Both the position numbers and the translations under genes were made by a program. Shown one piece after another: positions 25,301 through 39,300 of a stretch of 64,000 nt of DNA. Source of the DNA: Limnephilus marmoratus (lineage: Eukaryota; Arthropoda; Insecta; Trichoptera; Limnephilidae); contig OU862920.1 in assembly GCA_917880885.1 (NCBI GenBank), positions 2,914,001-2,978,000 of the forward strand. The letters run 5' to 3'. Position 1 is the first letter of the stretch, and each line of letters opens with the position of its first letter. The notes beneath the pieces were generated by a model. The model ran no database searches and was not told where the DNA came from. It saw only the letters and a list, made by a program, of their open reading frames with translations.

Positions 25301-28300
25301 TGTCCCGGCCTTATAATCTTGTCCCGCCTATAGCATATTCAATCAATAAACTTTTACTTTTCAAAATTGAATATATATTCTTATATATAAAAATCAATAT
25401 TTGTTTGTTTATTTGTTTGTTTGTTTGTTTGTATCTTTGTTTGTTTGTTCGTACGTTATGCGCTGCCACACCGTTCATCCGATTGATTTGGTGATTTGTT
25501 GTGCGCACGCCCGCAAAGGTTATTGGCCATTTATAACGGTAAGCTCGGGCGTGATGAAATTTGTATAAATGAAAATGAGTGTCTTTAATATATTTTAGAG
25601 GCAGGGAGGGAAGGCACGAGGGGAAGGGTAATGAAGGAGGTGGGGTTAGCGGGAAGGATGACGAGGGAGGGGAAGGCGTGGCCTTTCATTTTTGAGCTTT
25701 AAACATTACGCTTTAATTTTTTATCTTTAAGCTTTGAGCTTTAAGCTTTCAGCTTGGAGCTTGGAGGTTTTTCAGTTTTAAGCTTTGAACTTGCTTTGAG
25801 CTTTGAGTTTTTATTTTTTTATCTTTGCTTTTTTCGGTTTAGCAATGCATCATGAAATTATGCATTGCTAAACCGTTCAACAGATTGCGATGAAACTTTG
25901 GGGATTTGATGTGTGCATGCCCGCAACGGTTTATGTATACAATAATGAGCTCTGGCATCATAAAATTATGCTTTACTAAACCGTTCATCTGATTGTGATT
26001 AAAATTTGGGGATTTCATGTGCGCATGCCCGAATGGTTTCTGTATACAATAGTGAGCTCTTGCATCATGAAATTATGCATTGCTAAACCGTTCAACAGAT
26101 TGCGATGAAACCTTGGGGATTTGATGTGCGCATGCCTTCGATGGTTTCCGTATAATACAGTGAGCTCTGGCATCATGAAATTATTAGCTAAAGCCGCCCG
26201 CAGGACCTAGCAACAAAAATGTATAAAAATAAATCTCTGCTTCCTTTAGTCACGCCATAACTTCAGAACGACTTTACCTATTTCATTCATCTTTTTTTTT
26301 AAGTTTACTAATACTTTGTAGAAGATTCTTACGGAAAAAAAAATTAAGAAAATTGTGCAGAAAATTGGATAATTTCAGATAACTTAACGACTATTTTAAC
26401 TTCGCAAGTTTGACGATTAGCGCGTTTGATGAAATTGAATGTTTTGTACCAAATTTGATTGATTGTTCTTATGATGTACAAAAAATTAATATTTGTAATA
26501 AAAAATTGTAATAGATGGCATTGGCCGGGACCGAATATATGGAACGCGAGAGGGGGGTTGGCTGGACGGTGGAGCGGGAGAGGGGAGGGGGTAGGCGGGG
26601 AAGGTGGAAAGGGAATGCCGGAGGGGAACGGGGACGCACGGGAAAGGACATGCAGGGAGAAACAATTTATTTCTTTGAATGTTATGGCATTGCAACGCAT
26701 GCCGGGAACCAGCTAGTTATGCCTAAATTAGGTAATATCTACTAATTATTCTCCGTTGCCATTAGAAAAAATGGTATAATGAAATAAATGTTATAAGTAC
26801 CTAATGCTGTCTGTTGTCACGTCCTGTTGACGAGTAATGAGAATGAGAATTAGTAATGAGAATGAGTAATGAGCGACCGATCGATTGAGATGAAGAATAA
26901 CCTATTATGACAAAACTCTGTAATTGATTTTTTTTTATGATTTGAGTTAAATTATGTGAGTTTTATTTTATTTTTGCTTAAACAATGTCTCATTTAGGTA
27001 ATTTTGTGTAAGTTATACGTCATGCAACTTAATGTTAAAAATGTATTTTTCTTTCTTTTCCAGAACGATTTTCTACCTATCGATAATTTACGCAATTGGA
27101 AACATTCTGGTCTCTATAACGGCGATTCCTCCACTGGGAATACCTCAAACGTAAGAAATTATATAATTAATAGACACCGGCTAAGCTACACTCGTTTTTA
27201 TTATCTACAATACGAACACACCAATGCAATGGTTTTGGCACAAGGTTCCATCATTACGTAGTAATTGGCCTTTTAGCCTTGGATTAGTGCTCTGGCAGAC
27301 GTGATGGTGTCTCTAGGAAAATTTCCCTACATCTAGGGAAGAAAAAACTTTCCAGGGAAAAGGGAAAAAGCCCAAAATATACAGAATTTTTTACTGCAAA
27401 CGGATTTGTAGTCAAAATTCCCCGGCCATCTCCCCCCATGAATCAATAAATGAAAAATAAAACATTTATTTCTTTCGTAAAAAAATTTCATGCAAAACCG
27501 TGTTCTGTTTTAACCCGTTTAATCATAGGATACCACATTTGTTCCAGCTCACATAGGTCTCTTAGAAATCGTTGTGTCTCCCTTACTATCGTAGTGAGAA
27601 GTATGAACTAAACGGTATTGGAAGGAGAAAACAACACGCTTTATATTCAAATTTAAAAGTTAATCCAAAATATTTTTATTATTGGTTTTTGGGGTATTAT
27701 GCCGTGTTGCGCTACCTCCTTCTTTAGCCTCCTTCGTGAAAATCTAAAATCGTTTCTAATCCAAAATAATTCAAATGCTCACCTTTATGAAAACAAATTT
27801 CCGACAACCATTTTTAAAAAAATTATGAAACTTTGTGAATTTTTTAAGAATTATTTTTACATAAAACGACAAAAAGGGACACGTGACAATAACGTATATA
27901 TATATACTGGTCATTGGTTGAGTGGGCACTTGGGTCCCACCCGAGCGTCGCGTGTTCGATTCCTCGGCTGGCCAAGTCCTCCATCACAACACAAGTAACA
28001 TTTTCGGCCTTCTGTGGTGGTAGTAGGAGATTTTCAAACATTGTTGGGTTATTCGTAACCCGGGAATGTTTGTCTTTCTTTAAAAAAAAAATAAAATAAA
28101 AATAAATAAAATAAAAATAAATAAATAAAAAATAATTAATTTGTCTAATCATTTTTTTTTCTTTATCAGTCATTTTAGTTAGAAAAAAGGTAAGGTAAAA
28201 AATAATTATATTTAAAAAATTACAGGGTTGTTTTTATTATAAAATTTGAAAGCATATTTCATCCCTTTCAAAAACAGTTTTATATCTTTTCAAATATTCC

Positions 28301-31300
28301 ATTTATTTTTGATTTTATTGCAAAGCGGAAGAATCTTTACTACTGACAAAACACGTCCGAATTTTCAAGGGGTAATTTATACCTGCTAGAAAGCTAGACG
28401 ATGTAAAGTATGTGTGCATCAAGTAAAGGAGTAATTTGTTCTCAGGGCTTTCACGATGATAGGGCTGTTACTGGTGGCGATGGGGACGGGCGGTATAAAA
28501 CCCAACGTGTCCGCCTTCGGGGGGGACCAGTTCAAGCTGCCGCAGCAGGTGGGTCAGCTGGCCACCTTCTTCTCGCTCTTCTACTTCTCCATCAACTCCG
28601 GCAGTCTCATCTCCACCTTCGTCACTCCCATCCTCAGAGCGGACGTGCACTGCTTCGACGACGAAGACTGCTTTTCCCTGGCCTTCGGAGTCCCCGGAAT
28701 TCTTATGCTCGTTTCTATCGGTAAGCAAAGATAAAAACAACCGGAGATAATATGTGATAAACTTTACCATGAAATGAACAATTCGAGAGTTTAGTGAGCG
28801 GAGGTTCGAAGTACATTTTTTTCACTGTTTCACTAATGATTTTTTTACTTTTCTAGTTGTGTTTCTATTGGGAAAGTCCCTGTATGTAATCAAAGAACCT
28901 CAAGGCAACGTTCTGGTCGATGTTTCAAAATGCATTGGGGTAAGGAAAATAATCAACATTACGTCTGTACCGATTTTCATGCTGTTCAACAAACTCTTCA
29001 ACAAAACACAAAAAAAAACTCACCGTGGGCACCGCACCGGTTCAAAACCCGGCTACGTGATCACTAATACACACAATAATATCCTATCGAGAGACTACTA
29101 CCGAATCTTGGCGGTGGATGCATCTGCCCACCAGCTTTGAGGTAGGCTGGATCGGGAGAGACTGGTTGAGGGAGACCTCTCCAGCCTCTCGACCCATCGC
29201 CTGGCACCGCAGCGCCCGTCACTTAGCCTAGCGATTCCATTTATTGTGCGATCGTTATTGGATAACGGACGTTATCTTCTGTCAGATTTGTGTGTATTTA
29301 AGGTCACATATTTTAGTTTAGATCGATTTAAACATGAATTCCTGCAAGTACGCATGATTATTTACTCATTTAATGTACGTTGTACATAGAAAACGCAAAT
29401 AACAGTCATAAAAATCACACAAATCTGACAGGAGATTACGTCCGTTATCCAATAACGATCTCACAAAAAATACGGAATCGCTAGGCTGGATACACGTTGA
29501 CCCTCAGATTCCAACCCACCACTCATACTTTTTTCTTCCCAAAACTTCCACGTCTTCCTTTACCTAAAAAAAACCTTCAAAAGGCCTCCTGTACAGAGCT
29601 AACATAAATAATAAATCTACAGAATGTATTATTTGGAGGCGCCCGCCGCTGCGTGGTTCCCACTATTTTTAAATACCTTTAATGTTATGGTCATCATCCA
29701 ATCTCTACACTCTTTGGATTAAATTCTGCAATTCCGTCAAAAGCCTCACTAACATACTGATTATTATTATTTGGTTTTCAGCACGCTATTTCCCGAAGAA
29801 GCAAGATAAAGAAGACCGACAAGAAGGAACACTGGCTGGACTATGCTGATGATAAATTTACTGCCTCCATGATCAGCGACGTGAAGGCAACCCTCAAGGT
29901 GCTCCTGCTGTTCGTCCCTCTGCCGGTGTTCTGGGCTCTCTTCGACCAACAGGTTATCCCATCCTTGATTTTATCAAACCTAGTCAATTTACGAGTACGT
30001 AGCTGAAGGAAACTTTGTTAAAACTTAATGACTCCGAATATTTAGCAAGGATGAAAGATGGCCCAACTCAAAAAGTAATATTATAAGGCGGACTATTTAC
30101 AAAGAACACTATATCCACCTTATTTAAGGACTTAGAAGTACTTAATATAGAATCCTTGTACATTTTTATTTATTTATTTTAAATTCAAATACATATAAAA
30201 ACACTAGCTGACCCGGAAAAACGTTGTTCTGCCACATAAATTATTTCTAGTGAATATTTTGATTGTTTAATAAAAAATAACAAATGTATAGTAAGTATGT
30301 GGGGATGGTATCTATGACAGAAAGAGGAATGGAGCGCTGTAGACGATGACCGTCGATAAAAACAAAAAAACACCAACCATTCATTTTCTCAATTCAATGT
30401 ATTTCATTAAAGTAGCGGACAAATTCATTGTTTGATCTCTTAAAAGTTAAATGTAAAGTGAAAAAAGGAATATATATTTTTTATCCTAAAGTAGAAAAAT
30501 GAAATAAAGAAAATCAATATTAATTTCGAAGAGCAATTGAGTGTACGATATTTTTGTCAGTCCGTCTTTAGCCAACACAAATAAGCTCAATGGTTTGCCC
30601 ACGCGAGAACATAATGCCGAATGAAATATCAAAATGACGCGACGCTTCTCGTGAATGTCTTGCGCATATGTGGATGAAAGTTCGATGAGGCGGATCTGTC
30701 ATTCAACGACATAAATAATTTCGTTCTTTTTGAAATACGAACGACCGCGACGGTTAAATTTCTTCATACAAAAATACTAAAAACGCGATTAAAAAATAGG
30801 AGGGTGGGAGTAGGAAGGTGAAAAAAGGGGGTTATAGGTATTTTTGGTGCCAAATAAAAAAAAACACACACACAAAAAAAATATTTGTCAAAAAAATAGA
30901 AACTTTTTTCTGGATAGGGATACCCTAATCAAACTATAATACAAGCTATTTAAACCAATCCAATTATATTATTTTAACAACTAAAACCCCAATTAGCCAG
31001 TCACAATTTAACTTTCTTGCTCCTAGAATCTTCAACAATTTAACAATCGAAATAAAGTTAATAGCCAAATAGCACCGTTTGAGGAAGGCGCTTGAGGACT
31101 TTTTGTTGAGTGAATGTATTGTGATAGTGTTGGTAGCCTGTTTCTCATACTCAGACAGAGGTGTTTTATATCGTTTATATGTGTGTGTGTATATACACAT
31201 GTAGAAAGTTATGTTTATTTTTAAAATCTAATCCCTACGCACTTTTTCACCTTTCTATTATAATTTTTCTATTTTTCAGCATGTTTATGAACATCCATAA

Positions 31301-34300
31301 GTGTTCGCGCATTTTTATATGGGATTGATTGGGTATTGCATTCGCAGACTTGGTGGGTAGATATGTCAAAATCCTGAATTTATCCCACCTACCTAATCGT
31401 TTCCTTCCTAAATATACTTGTAAAGGTATATTTGAAAAAGAAAAAATTGCATTGACCGTTTGATTTGAATATCTATAATTATATACACAGATGAGCGGCC
31501 GCAAGGGGAGGGTCCAACTAAGTCAGCTGGAATCCTGGAGTCCTTAGAAATCACTTGAAACATGAAATTTAAAAAAAAATCGTTTTGGTATGAATGCAGA
31601 ATACGCATGAACCACAGTTTACAAAAAAAAGTTTTTGATTGCAAAAATGGCGGATATAAAATGAAAATTAATGAAAAACAGTTTTAATTTTGCAATGACT
31701 TTATAATAATTTTCATAAGTCGAGGTTCAAACTCATATAAATTCAATTTTCTTTAATTTAAAGTTTGAATGAAGTGAATCAGATGAAAATTCGATGAGCT
31801 ACGATTCTAGCCAATGTTAAAACGTGGTTTTGAGAAGAACGCATTTAAAGTTTTCGCTTGTAACCGGACCGCTCCGTTTTCCGTTCTATCTGCTTGGCGC
31901 GCACCACTCTTAACTATATTTAAAGATAAAATTTGATGCCATAACTATGGGAATATATTCTCCATGTGTATAAGAAGATTTTTAGATAACAGAAAAGTCG
32001 ATTTTTTAAAACGGCTGGACCAGACACCCCTCTTAATATATCTACTCTGTGAAAATGTGTTAATTTATAAAAAAAACATGTATTTTACAAATAAATATTA
32101 ATAACTGTTCTGGGTACGAATGAACAATTGAAACCAGGTGACAGAAAGGCAGTAGGCAATAGAAACTGATAATAATATAATATAACAGAATTAACGTAAT
32201 CCATCCCCAATATAATGTATAATTGTTTCCTTCAACAGGGTTCTCGGTGGACTTTCCAAGCAACCAGAATGAACGGAGAAATTGGCAGCTTCGTCCTCAA
32301 GCCCGACCAGATGCAAGTCGTCAACCCATTGCTGATTCTGATTTTCATTCCGTTGTTCGAATGGGTATGTTCCAAGTACACAGATAAATACTATTAATTG
32401 TTTTTGTGTTTAATTTGTAGAACTCCATTTTTTTTAATTTTAATTAATTTAATTACTTTATTATTAAGTTCTGAAAGTATTTTAGTTTTAATTAATTAAT
32501 AAAATAAGGAAAAATATTTATTTCCCACTCATTGTTTGTTTACAAAACCTAAAAAATATAACGCACTTAAATGCGTCTTAGCAGTAACGTCATTATTAAA
32601 GAATTAAGGACACAACAAAAATATAATGCACTTAAACGCGTCATAGCAGTAACATCATTATTAGACAATTAAGGAAACACAGCAGTAATGTCATTATTAA
32701 ACAATTGAGGAAAACAGATTTCGAAGTACCCCATATAATAGAGTGTCAAAATTATTAAAAGTACCTGTCAATTATTTTAGTATTTTTCCTAATTTGAAAG
32801 ATTTTAGTTTGTTTACGGAGAAAACTATTTATTCTTATTCATATTACTTGTGTACGGGTGCAAACAATCAATTAGTCTTAATATTTTTAAGCATAATTTG
32901 TAAAAAAACGTTTTTCTCTGATATAATTATTTATTTAAACCCCATATAATGGCTTTTACATTCAAGTGATAGGTACATGATATTATAAGTTGGTACACAG
33001 GAGATTATCAGTAATAACAAAATAAGAATGAACATTTAAAAAGTATGTGTGATAAAAGCAAGTATTTAGGTATAGGATACTATTATGTGTTACTAAACTA
33101 CTGTTACTATACTAAAAAAATAATATCAATGTTATAATAACAGAGAACATATTATTTAAATAGGATTACATATTTAGAATAAAAAATATGTAAACAAAGG
33201 GGACTTGTCAGAAAAGTTGTCAACAGTATTTATAGCCACTAAATAGAGTAAATTTGTATTGAGTTTATAACAAAAAAGTTACCTACAAAGTTATATTTGT
33301 TTGGAATTACTATGCAGGTATTGCTACTTAGCTAACTGTTTCAGGGCTGTCAGTTAAAGATTTAATAATAGTTTCGGTTAAAAAAAAACTTTTTTAATAA
33401 AATAATACATGTAAAAGCTATCTCTCTTCAGTCTGATAGTAAAGATATCTGAAGTAAGTAGTTGAGAATCTATGGTAATATATTTATTTCTTTTGAATTT
33501 CCCGCCCGGCTGGGTTTTTACATGTTATTTTTTTTTATTTATTAAAAATTGTTATAATAATTATGCTCCTGCCATCTGTGAAAGAGTTATTATGAATTCT
33601 ATTGAAAATCGCCTTAAAACTAATTTCTAAAACTTAAAACGTGTTTCTAACAATAAAAATATGTGTGAATTTTTTTAATGTGCGCTTTTTTTAATTACCG
33701 TGATGTTTCACGGTTACGGTACCGTGGCGGCAAAAAGGCAATAAACATACGTTCCTTAACGTATGTTTATTACCTTTTTTGCCACCACGTAATTATAAGA
33801 GAGAACAATGATTTCACTTGCAATAAACATGAAAATGAATGGTTTTTCCGGGCAATTACAGGTAATTTATCCAGCAATGAATTGGTGCAGATTCGCAAGA
33901 AAACCGCTCCAGAGGATGATAGTTGGAGGACTTCTGGCCTCACTCTCTTTCATTGTATCTGCTATTATAGAATTGGAACTTGAGGTAATTATAACCTAAT
34001 TATTTATTTATGTGTGTAAACAGTACATTAGATACATTGGTGAAAAAAAATTACAATTAGTAAGTATATTTCATGATGGGTACCTATTATTTGATTCATT
34101 GTAGTTTCTTATTTATGGTATATATTTAAGTAATTACCAGGTGATGTTTGTAGTGGGAAGGTGTGTGTGTGTGTGTGTATGAGTATGTGTGTATGTATGT
34201 ATGCGCAATGAAAAATTTATATTATTGACATGATGCTCTTTTTAAATTTGTGCAATGAATCGGAGAAAATGTCGATGTTAGAATTTAGACCAATATTATT

Positions 34301-36281
34301 GAACTTATGAAGAGCCCGATTCATTGGCGAATTAAATGCTGCATTTATCTTGTAATTAAGCGGAATAGTTCTGTATGGCGTGTATGTCTTAATGGTACAT
34401 ATGTTAAAATTAACTAGGGAAAGAAGTTCTGTACAGTTAATGTTATTATTTAAAATTTTGTTGTTTTACAAAAGATATTTTAATAAAAAAAGTGGATAAA
34501 AAATAAAGATAATAAAAATATTTATTATAATAACTCTCATTATAACGTCGAATTTTAATTTCACCAATGTAATCATTGTAATGTAATCAATGTAATGTAA
34601 TCATTGTAATGTAATCAATGTAATGTAATCATTGTAATGTAATCAATGTAATGTAATCATTGTAATGTAATCAATGTAATGTAATCATTGTAATGTAATC
34701 AATGTAATGTAATCATTGTAATGTAATCAATGTAATGACGACCTCCGTAGTCCAGTGGCTAAGACTCTTGACTCACATTCCGGAGGTCGCGGGTTCGAAC
34801 CCGGCATGCGCAAATAAATTTTATTTGATTAATTTGTGTTATTTCACAATTAATTCATTTAAAATAATATATAGTATATTTGCGGCATGTTCCAGAGTGG
34901 AAGATACTATTAGTATCGCCCTGGTGTAAGACCACCATTCAGAATTGAAACGTTGCTTGAAAATGGCTTTAGCCGTGTTTAGTGACCAGATCTGAATAGC
35001 CAGGTACTTCCCAACCTTCCTCTTCCCCACCTCCTCCCCCTCCCCACTACCTTCAGCCTCACAACATACCCCAATTGGGGATGCCATAGTCTCACTGGCT
35101 CCAGACGGGAGCAGTTGAGATTCTTGTGCGGTATTCACTGTAAAAAAAAAAAAAAAAATCAGTGTAATGTAATCATTGAAAATGAAGATAATACTAATAA
35201 ATCTAAATGAAAGTATGAAAAAATATAAGGTAACGGTCGCAACTAGGACTCATTACTTTTTTTTTTTAAGTGGAGTTTTTATTGGAAGCATGAAACAGTT
35301 AAATATGACCGAAGGGGATAGGGTTGAATTAGCTCAGTGGTCAGAACAGAGCCCCAGCAAGGCTAAGGTCCTGAATTCAACTCCTAGACTCGATGAAAAC
35401 TTTTCTGTTTCAAATTTTCCTTTGAGAGGCGCTAATATTGTCTTAAATTATTAAATAAATATCTATTAATAAATAATAAATAAATCCTTAATAATATTTT
35501 TTTGTAATTTTGTTTTAGAAAACATACCCAATACTGCCGGTATCTGGAGAGTGCCAGCTGCGTATATATAATGGCTATATGTGTGAATTCAGCATCTCTG
35601 GTGATAAAGTTGATGACTATGAACTCTTCAATAATACTGTTATCAGAAATCTGGCGACATTTGAAGATAAATATGTACCAATCAAGTCTGCAAAGCCTTT
35701 CCCATACAAGTTAGAAAGTAAGAGTCCAAACTGTGTAGGTGTAGGTAAAACAGGTGTTCTTACGTTGGAAAGCAAGAAATCTATTTCGTACTTTATCCAA
35801 GAAGTGGATGTTGATGGTGTTAAGCAACTAGATTTGGTTGAATTTGAAGACGACAGTGACAAGACTACCAAAGGATTTCCAGCCGTTAGGTAAGCCTTTA
35901 CCTGCAGTCACACCTCCTGATAAGTTTTAGCGCCTTTATGGTATATTACATGACCACTGGAGCATTTTTAGCAACATTTTGGCTAATTTGCAAACACCCC
36001 ATTCAGCCGTCCGTTGACCAAAGTGTGGTCAATTTGAAGAGAATTTTAAAACAATTATTGGAATTATTTAAACTTCTCACATATTGTGAGATATCACAAA
36101 GACAACTTAGTATTTACACTTTTCAACAAGAGTTGTCTTGGATCTTTATTTAATTATTTGTTATATTGACATTTCGCAAACCAAAATAATTGAAATATTT
36201 TTTCTTACAAATCATTGATCATGTGTTACATGTTTATGAATTTAAATTTATATCTGTGATTATCAACTAGGCTATAGACAA

Positions 36282-36325
<44 letters not shown>

Positions 36326-39300
36326 ATGGTGCTACAGCTCATATTGAGCTTTGACCTTCCGCAAAATTCGCCCCCAACTCCTCCTGTCCTCAGCTGCTGA
36401 CTTCCAGTTTGTTGCCTGGAGAAGCTGTGCTGCATCCTTCTTACCTCGTCTTCCCACCTCAATCTGAGTCTTCCCACTTTTCTCCTTCCACCTGTCCGTA
36501 CGGCTTCTCTTTACATACCCAGAACATCTCAACCTGAGGAGTCTCACTAGGATGAGATGCTAGGGGCTGATATATATCATACGGTTCTTTGTTGTGCCGG
36601 ATGCGACCCTGTTCTCCCTCTTTCACGGGTCCACATATTCTTCTCAACACTTTTCTTTCAAAAGAATCCATCATTTCAGCCATCTTTGCTGTCAGTGTCA
36701 GAGCCTCACATCCATATGCCAATACAATGATCTTTTATATAATATGGTTATAGACAACATAAAAAAGTCATAATATTTAAAATTCTCTAAATAGGTACTT
36801 ACAATGTATGCCAATTTTAAAGTAAATAATGCCCAGAATTCATGCATTTATAAATTTAATGTTTTTTATAAATTTTTTATGAATCCTAAAAATTTGGCAT
36901 AAATGGTTAAATACAGATGCATTCAATGGCTCTCCAACAATATAGGCAGTTTATATGCCTCCATTTTATTTGTCATTTTAATAAGGGCGGGAAATTTCCA
37001 AATGGACCTGTATTTCATTTATTAACGCGAACGCTCGAGTAGTTATTACCAGCAATGTTACTATTAACAATATTTATCATAATACGTATTAGCAACACAC
37101 GAGGCAAAAAGGCGCCTTTAGTACAAAAAGCTATGGCAATCAAATTAAATTAAAAAAACCTAACCAATTCTTGTTATGGTAGGAATTCATGTTTGCAATT
37201 TATTTCAGAGTACTACGAAACTTCAGAGGAGACACTCTCAATGCAGATACCATCTTTAAAGATGTTTCAACTGGTAACGATGTTTTAACAATGAACTCCA
37301 CGGACAAGGAAAGATACGACATTGCACCAGCGTCCTATGATATATACAGCGGGACAACTCTTGTGAGGAAAAACGAAAAATTTGATCTAGGCGGTGTTTA
37401 CACAATTGTGTTGAACAAAGAAGACGGAAAAGCTGCTGTGAGTATTAAACTGCTTTTATTTTTAACCATCTTTATTTATAAAAGATTCAAAGTGGAGATT
37501 TCTGCAGTATTATCTCGTGTCATCAGATTATGTGGCTTTGTGTAAATCGAACTTAATTAATAATTTACACTATGCATTTGGTTGATTGGTGGCGCCAAGT
37601 CGAGTGTATCTTCCATGAGTTGTTTAGAAATTTCAGCTGCTTCTTTCCCTCATATAGAAGTCCGAACAGAACACAGAAGAATTCAAGTGCAGACAAATGT
37701 CTCAAGTGCACAGGAACTGAACGATGGCGGATTTACTTAATTTCACAAATGACTTTTTTATTTTGCGATTGACGTTTGGTGCCCAGCTCAGTCTCAGTCT
37801 GTCCTTTGGCTCTGCTTGCTTCCGTTTCCGTTTGATGGTGTTTGCTATCACTCTGATATTCAGTGTAAAAATGTAATACTGGATTGATACAAATATATTA
37901 CTTATGTCCCAAGAGTTGAGGATTCATAAGCCGGAGTGGGCTAAAACAGTTTGATTTAATATAAATATGAGCCTAACAATCAACGTCAATAAAACTAAGT
38001 GGGTGACATTTGGACGACTAGATTACTCTGAATCAATGATACAGTTAAATGGTTGCAATGTCGAAAAGGTGGAAAGATTTAGATACTTCGGCAGTATTCT
38101 CACGGAGACTCTTGACCCAGATATAGAGGTTAAGTGCAGAATTGAAGTAGCAAGAACTGCGTTCATTAAAATGAAATTCCTCTTCTGCAATGACAATATC
38201 AGTTTAAAACTAAGACAGAGAATGCTAAAATGTTATGTGTGGTCGGTCTTGCTGTATGGATGTGAAGCATGGACCTCGAAAGTAAATATCATGAACAGGT
38301 TAGAGGTTTTTGAAATGTGGCTTCACCGGAGATTGCTCAAGGTCCCATGGACCGACATGATCACCAACACAGAAATTCTCAGGCGGGCTAGAGAAGATAG
38401 AGAACTGCTTACATTAATAAAAATCAGGAAAATTTCATATCTAAAAGTCATATACTTCGAGGGGAGAAGAATCTCTTGCTCCATTTAATATTGAAAGGCA
38501 AGATAAAGGGTCGCCGAGGGCCTGGTAGGAGACAAATGTCTTGGCTGCGAAACGTACGAGAGTGGACCGGCATTAGAAGTGTGAAGGAGCTATTCAGGGC
38601 AGTGCAAGACAGAGAGACATTTTCAAGAATGATCGCCAACGTCGGGGGGACCTGATAGGGCACACAAAGAAGATGTTATTTCAAAAAATAACTTAAATTC
38701 AACAGAGTAACACATAGTATATTTGTATCCTCCATTGCCCTGGTGAGAGTCCGCCATCAATCGAAACATTACTTGAAATAGCTCAAGCCATGTTTGGTGA
38801 CCAAATCTGAATGGTTAACAATTTTCAAGCCAACTCCCCTATTTCCCTTTCCCACTTACTCCAGCCACACAACATATCCCAAATGGGGATTCCCTGACAC
38901 TAGGCAGTTGGAACTGTGGTGGGATCACACAAAACTATGTTTTTACTGGGGAGAAATGTATCTTTAAAATAAAACTTTCCATTTTTAGGCATCTTCTATA
39001 ACAATCATAGCCGAGCCCAACTCCATTCACATGCTATTGCTGTTCCCTCAGTATATTATAATAACAATGGCCGAAATTATGTACTCTGTCACTGGACTGG
39101 AATTTGCCTTCACTCAAGCCCCCACCAGCATGAAGTCCGTCCTCACGGCCGGGTGGCTGCTGACGGTCGCTTTCGGTAATTTGGTTGTCGTCATCGTAGC
39201 CGAGTCTAAAGGATTTGACAGTCAGGTGAGTTCACTTCATATAAGTTATTTTTCGTTCAAAATATGCATGATAAATGTTTCATCGATCTCCCAAGAACGA

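Noticed and set aside
24595..25328. CRISPR-like array
   Set aside because: The 19-bp units are contiguous and degenerate, with no unique spacers, and the window is eukaryotic.
24876..25494. Open frames of about 90 codons in the minisatellite
   Set aside because: Periodic peptides produced by the 19-bp repeat; no start context or domain.
35322..35396. tRNA-Ala-like gene
   Set aside because: Degenerate B box and no acceptor-stem pairing.
36283..36322. GAGA-factor regulatory array
   Set aside because: The pure CT tract is the tail of an RTE-like LINE fragment, which explains it without a regulatory role.
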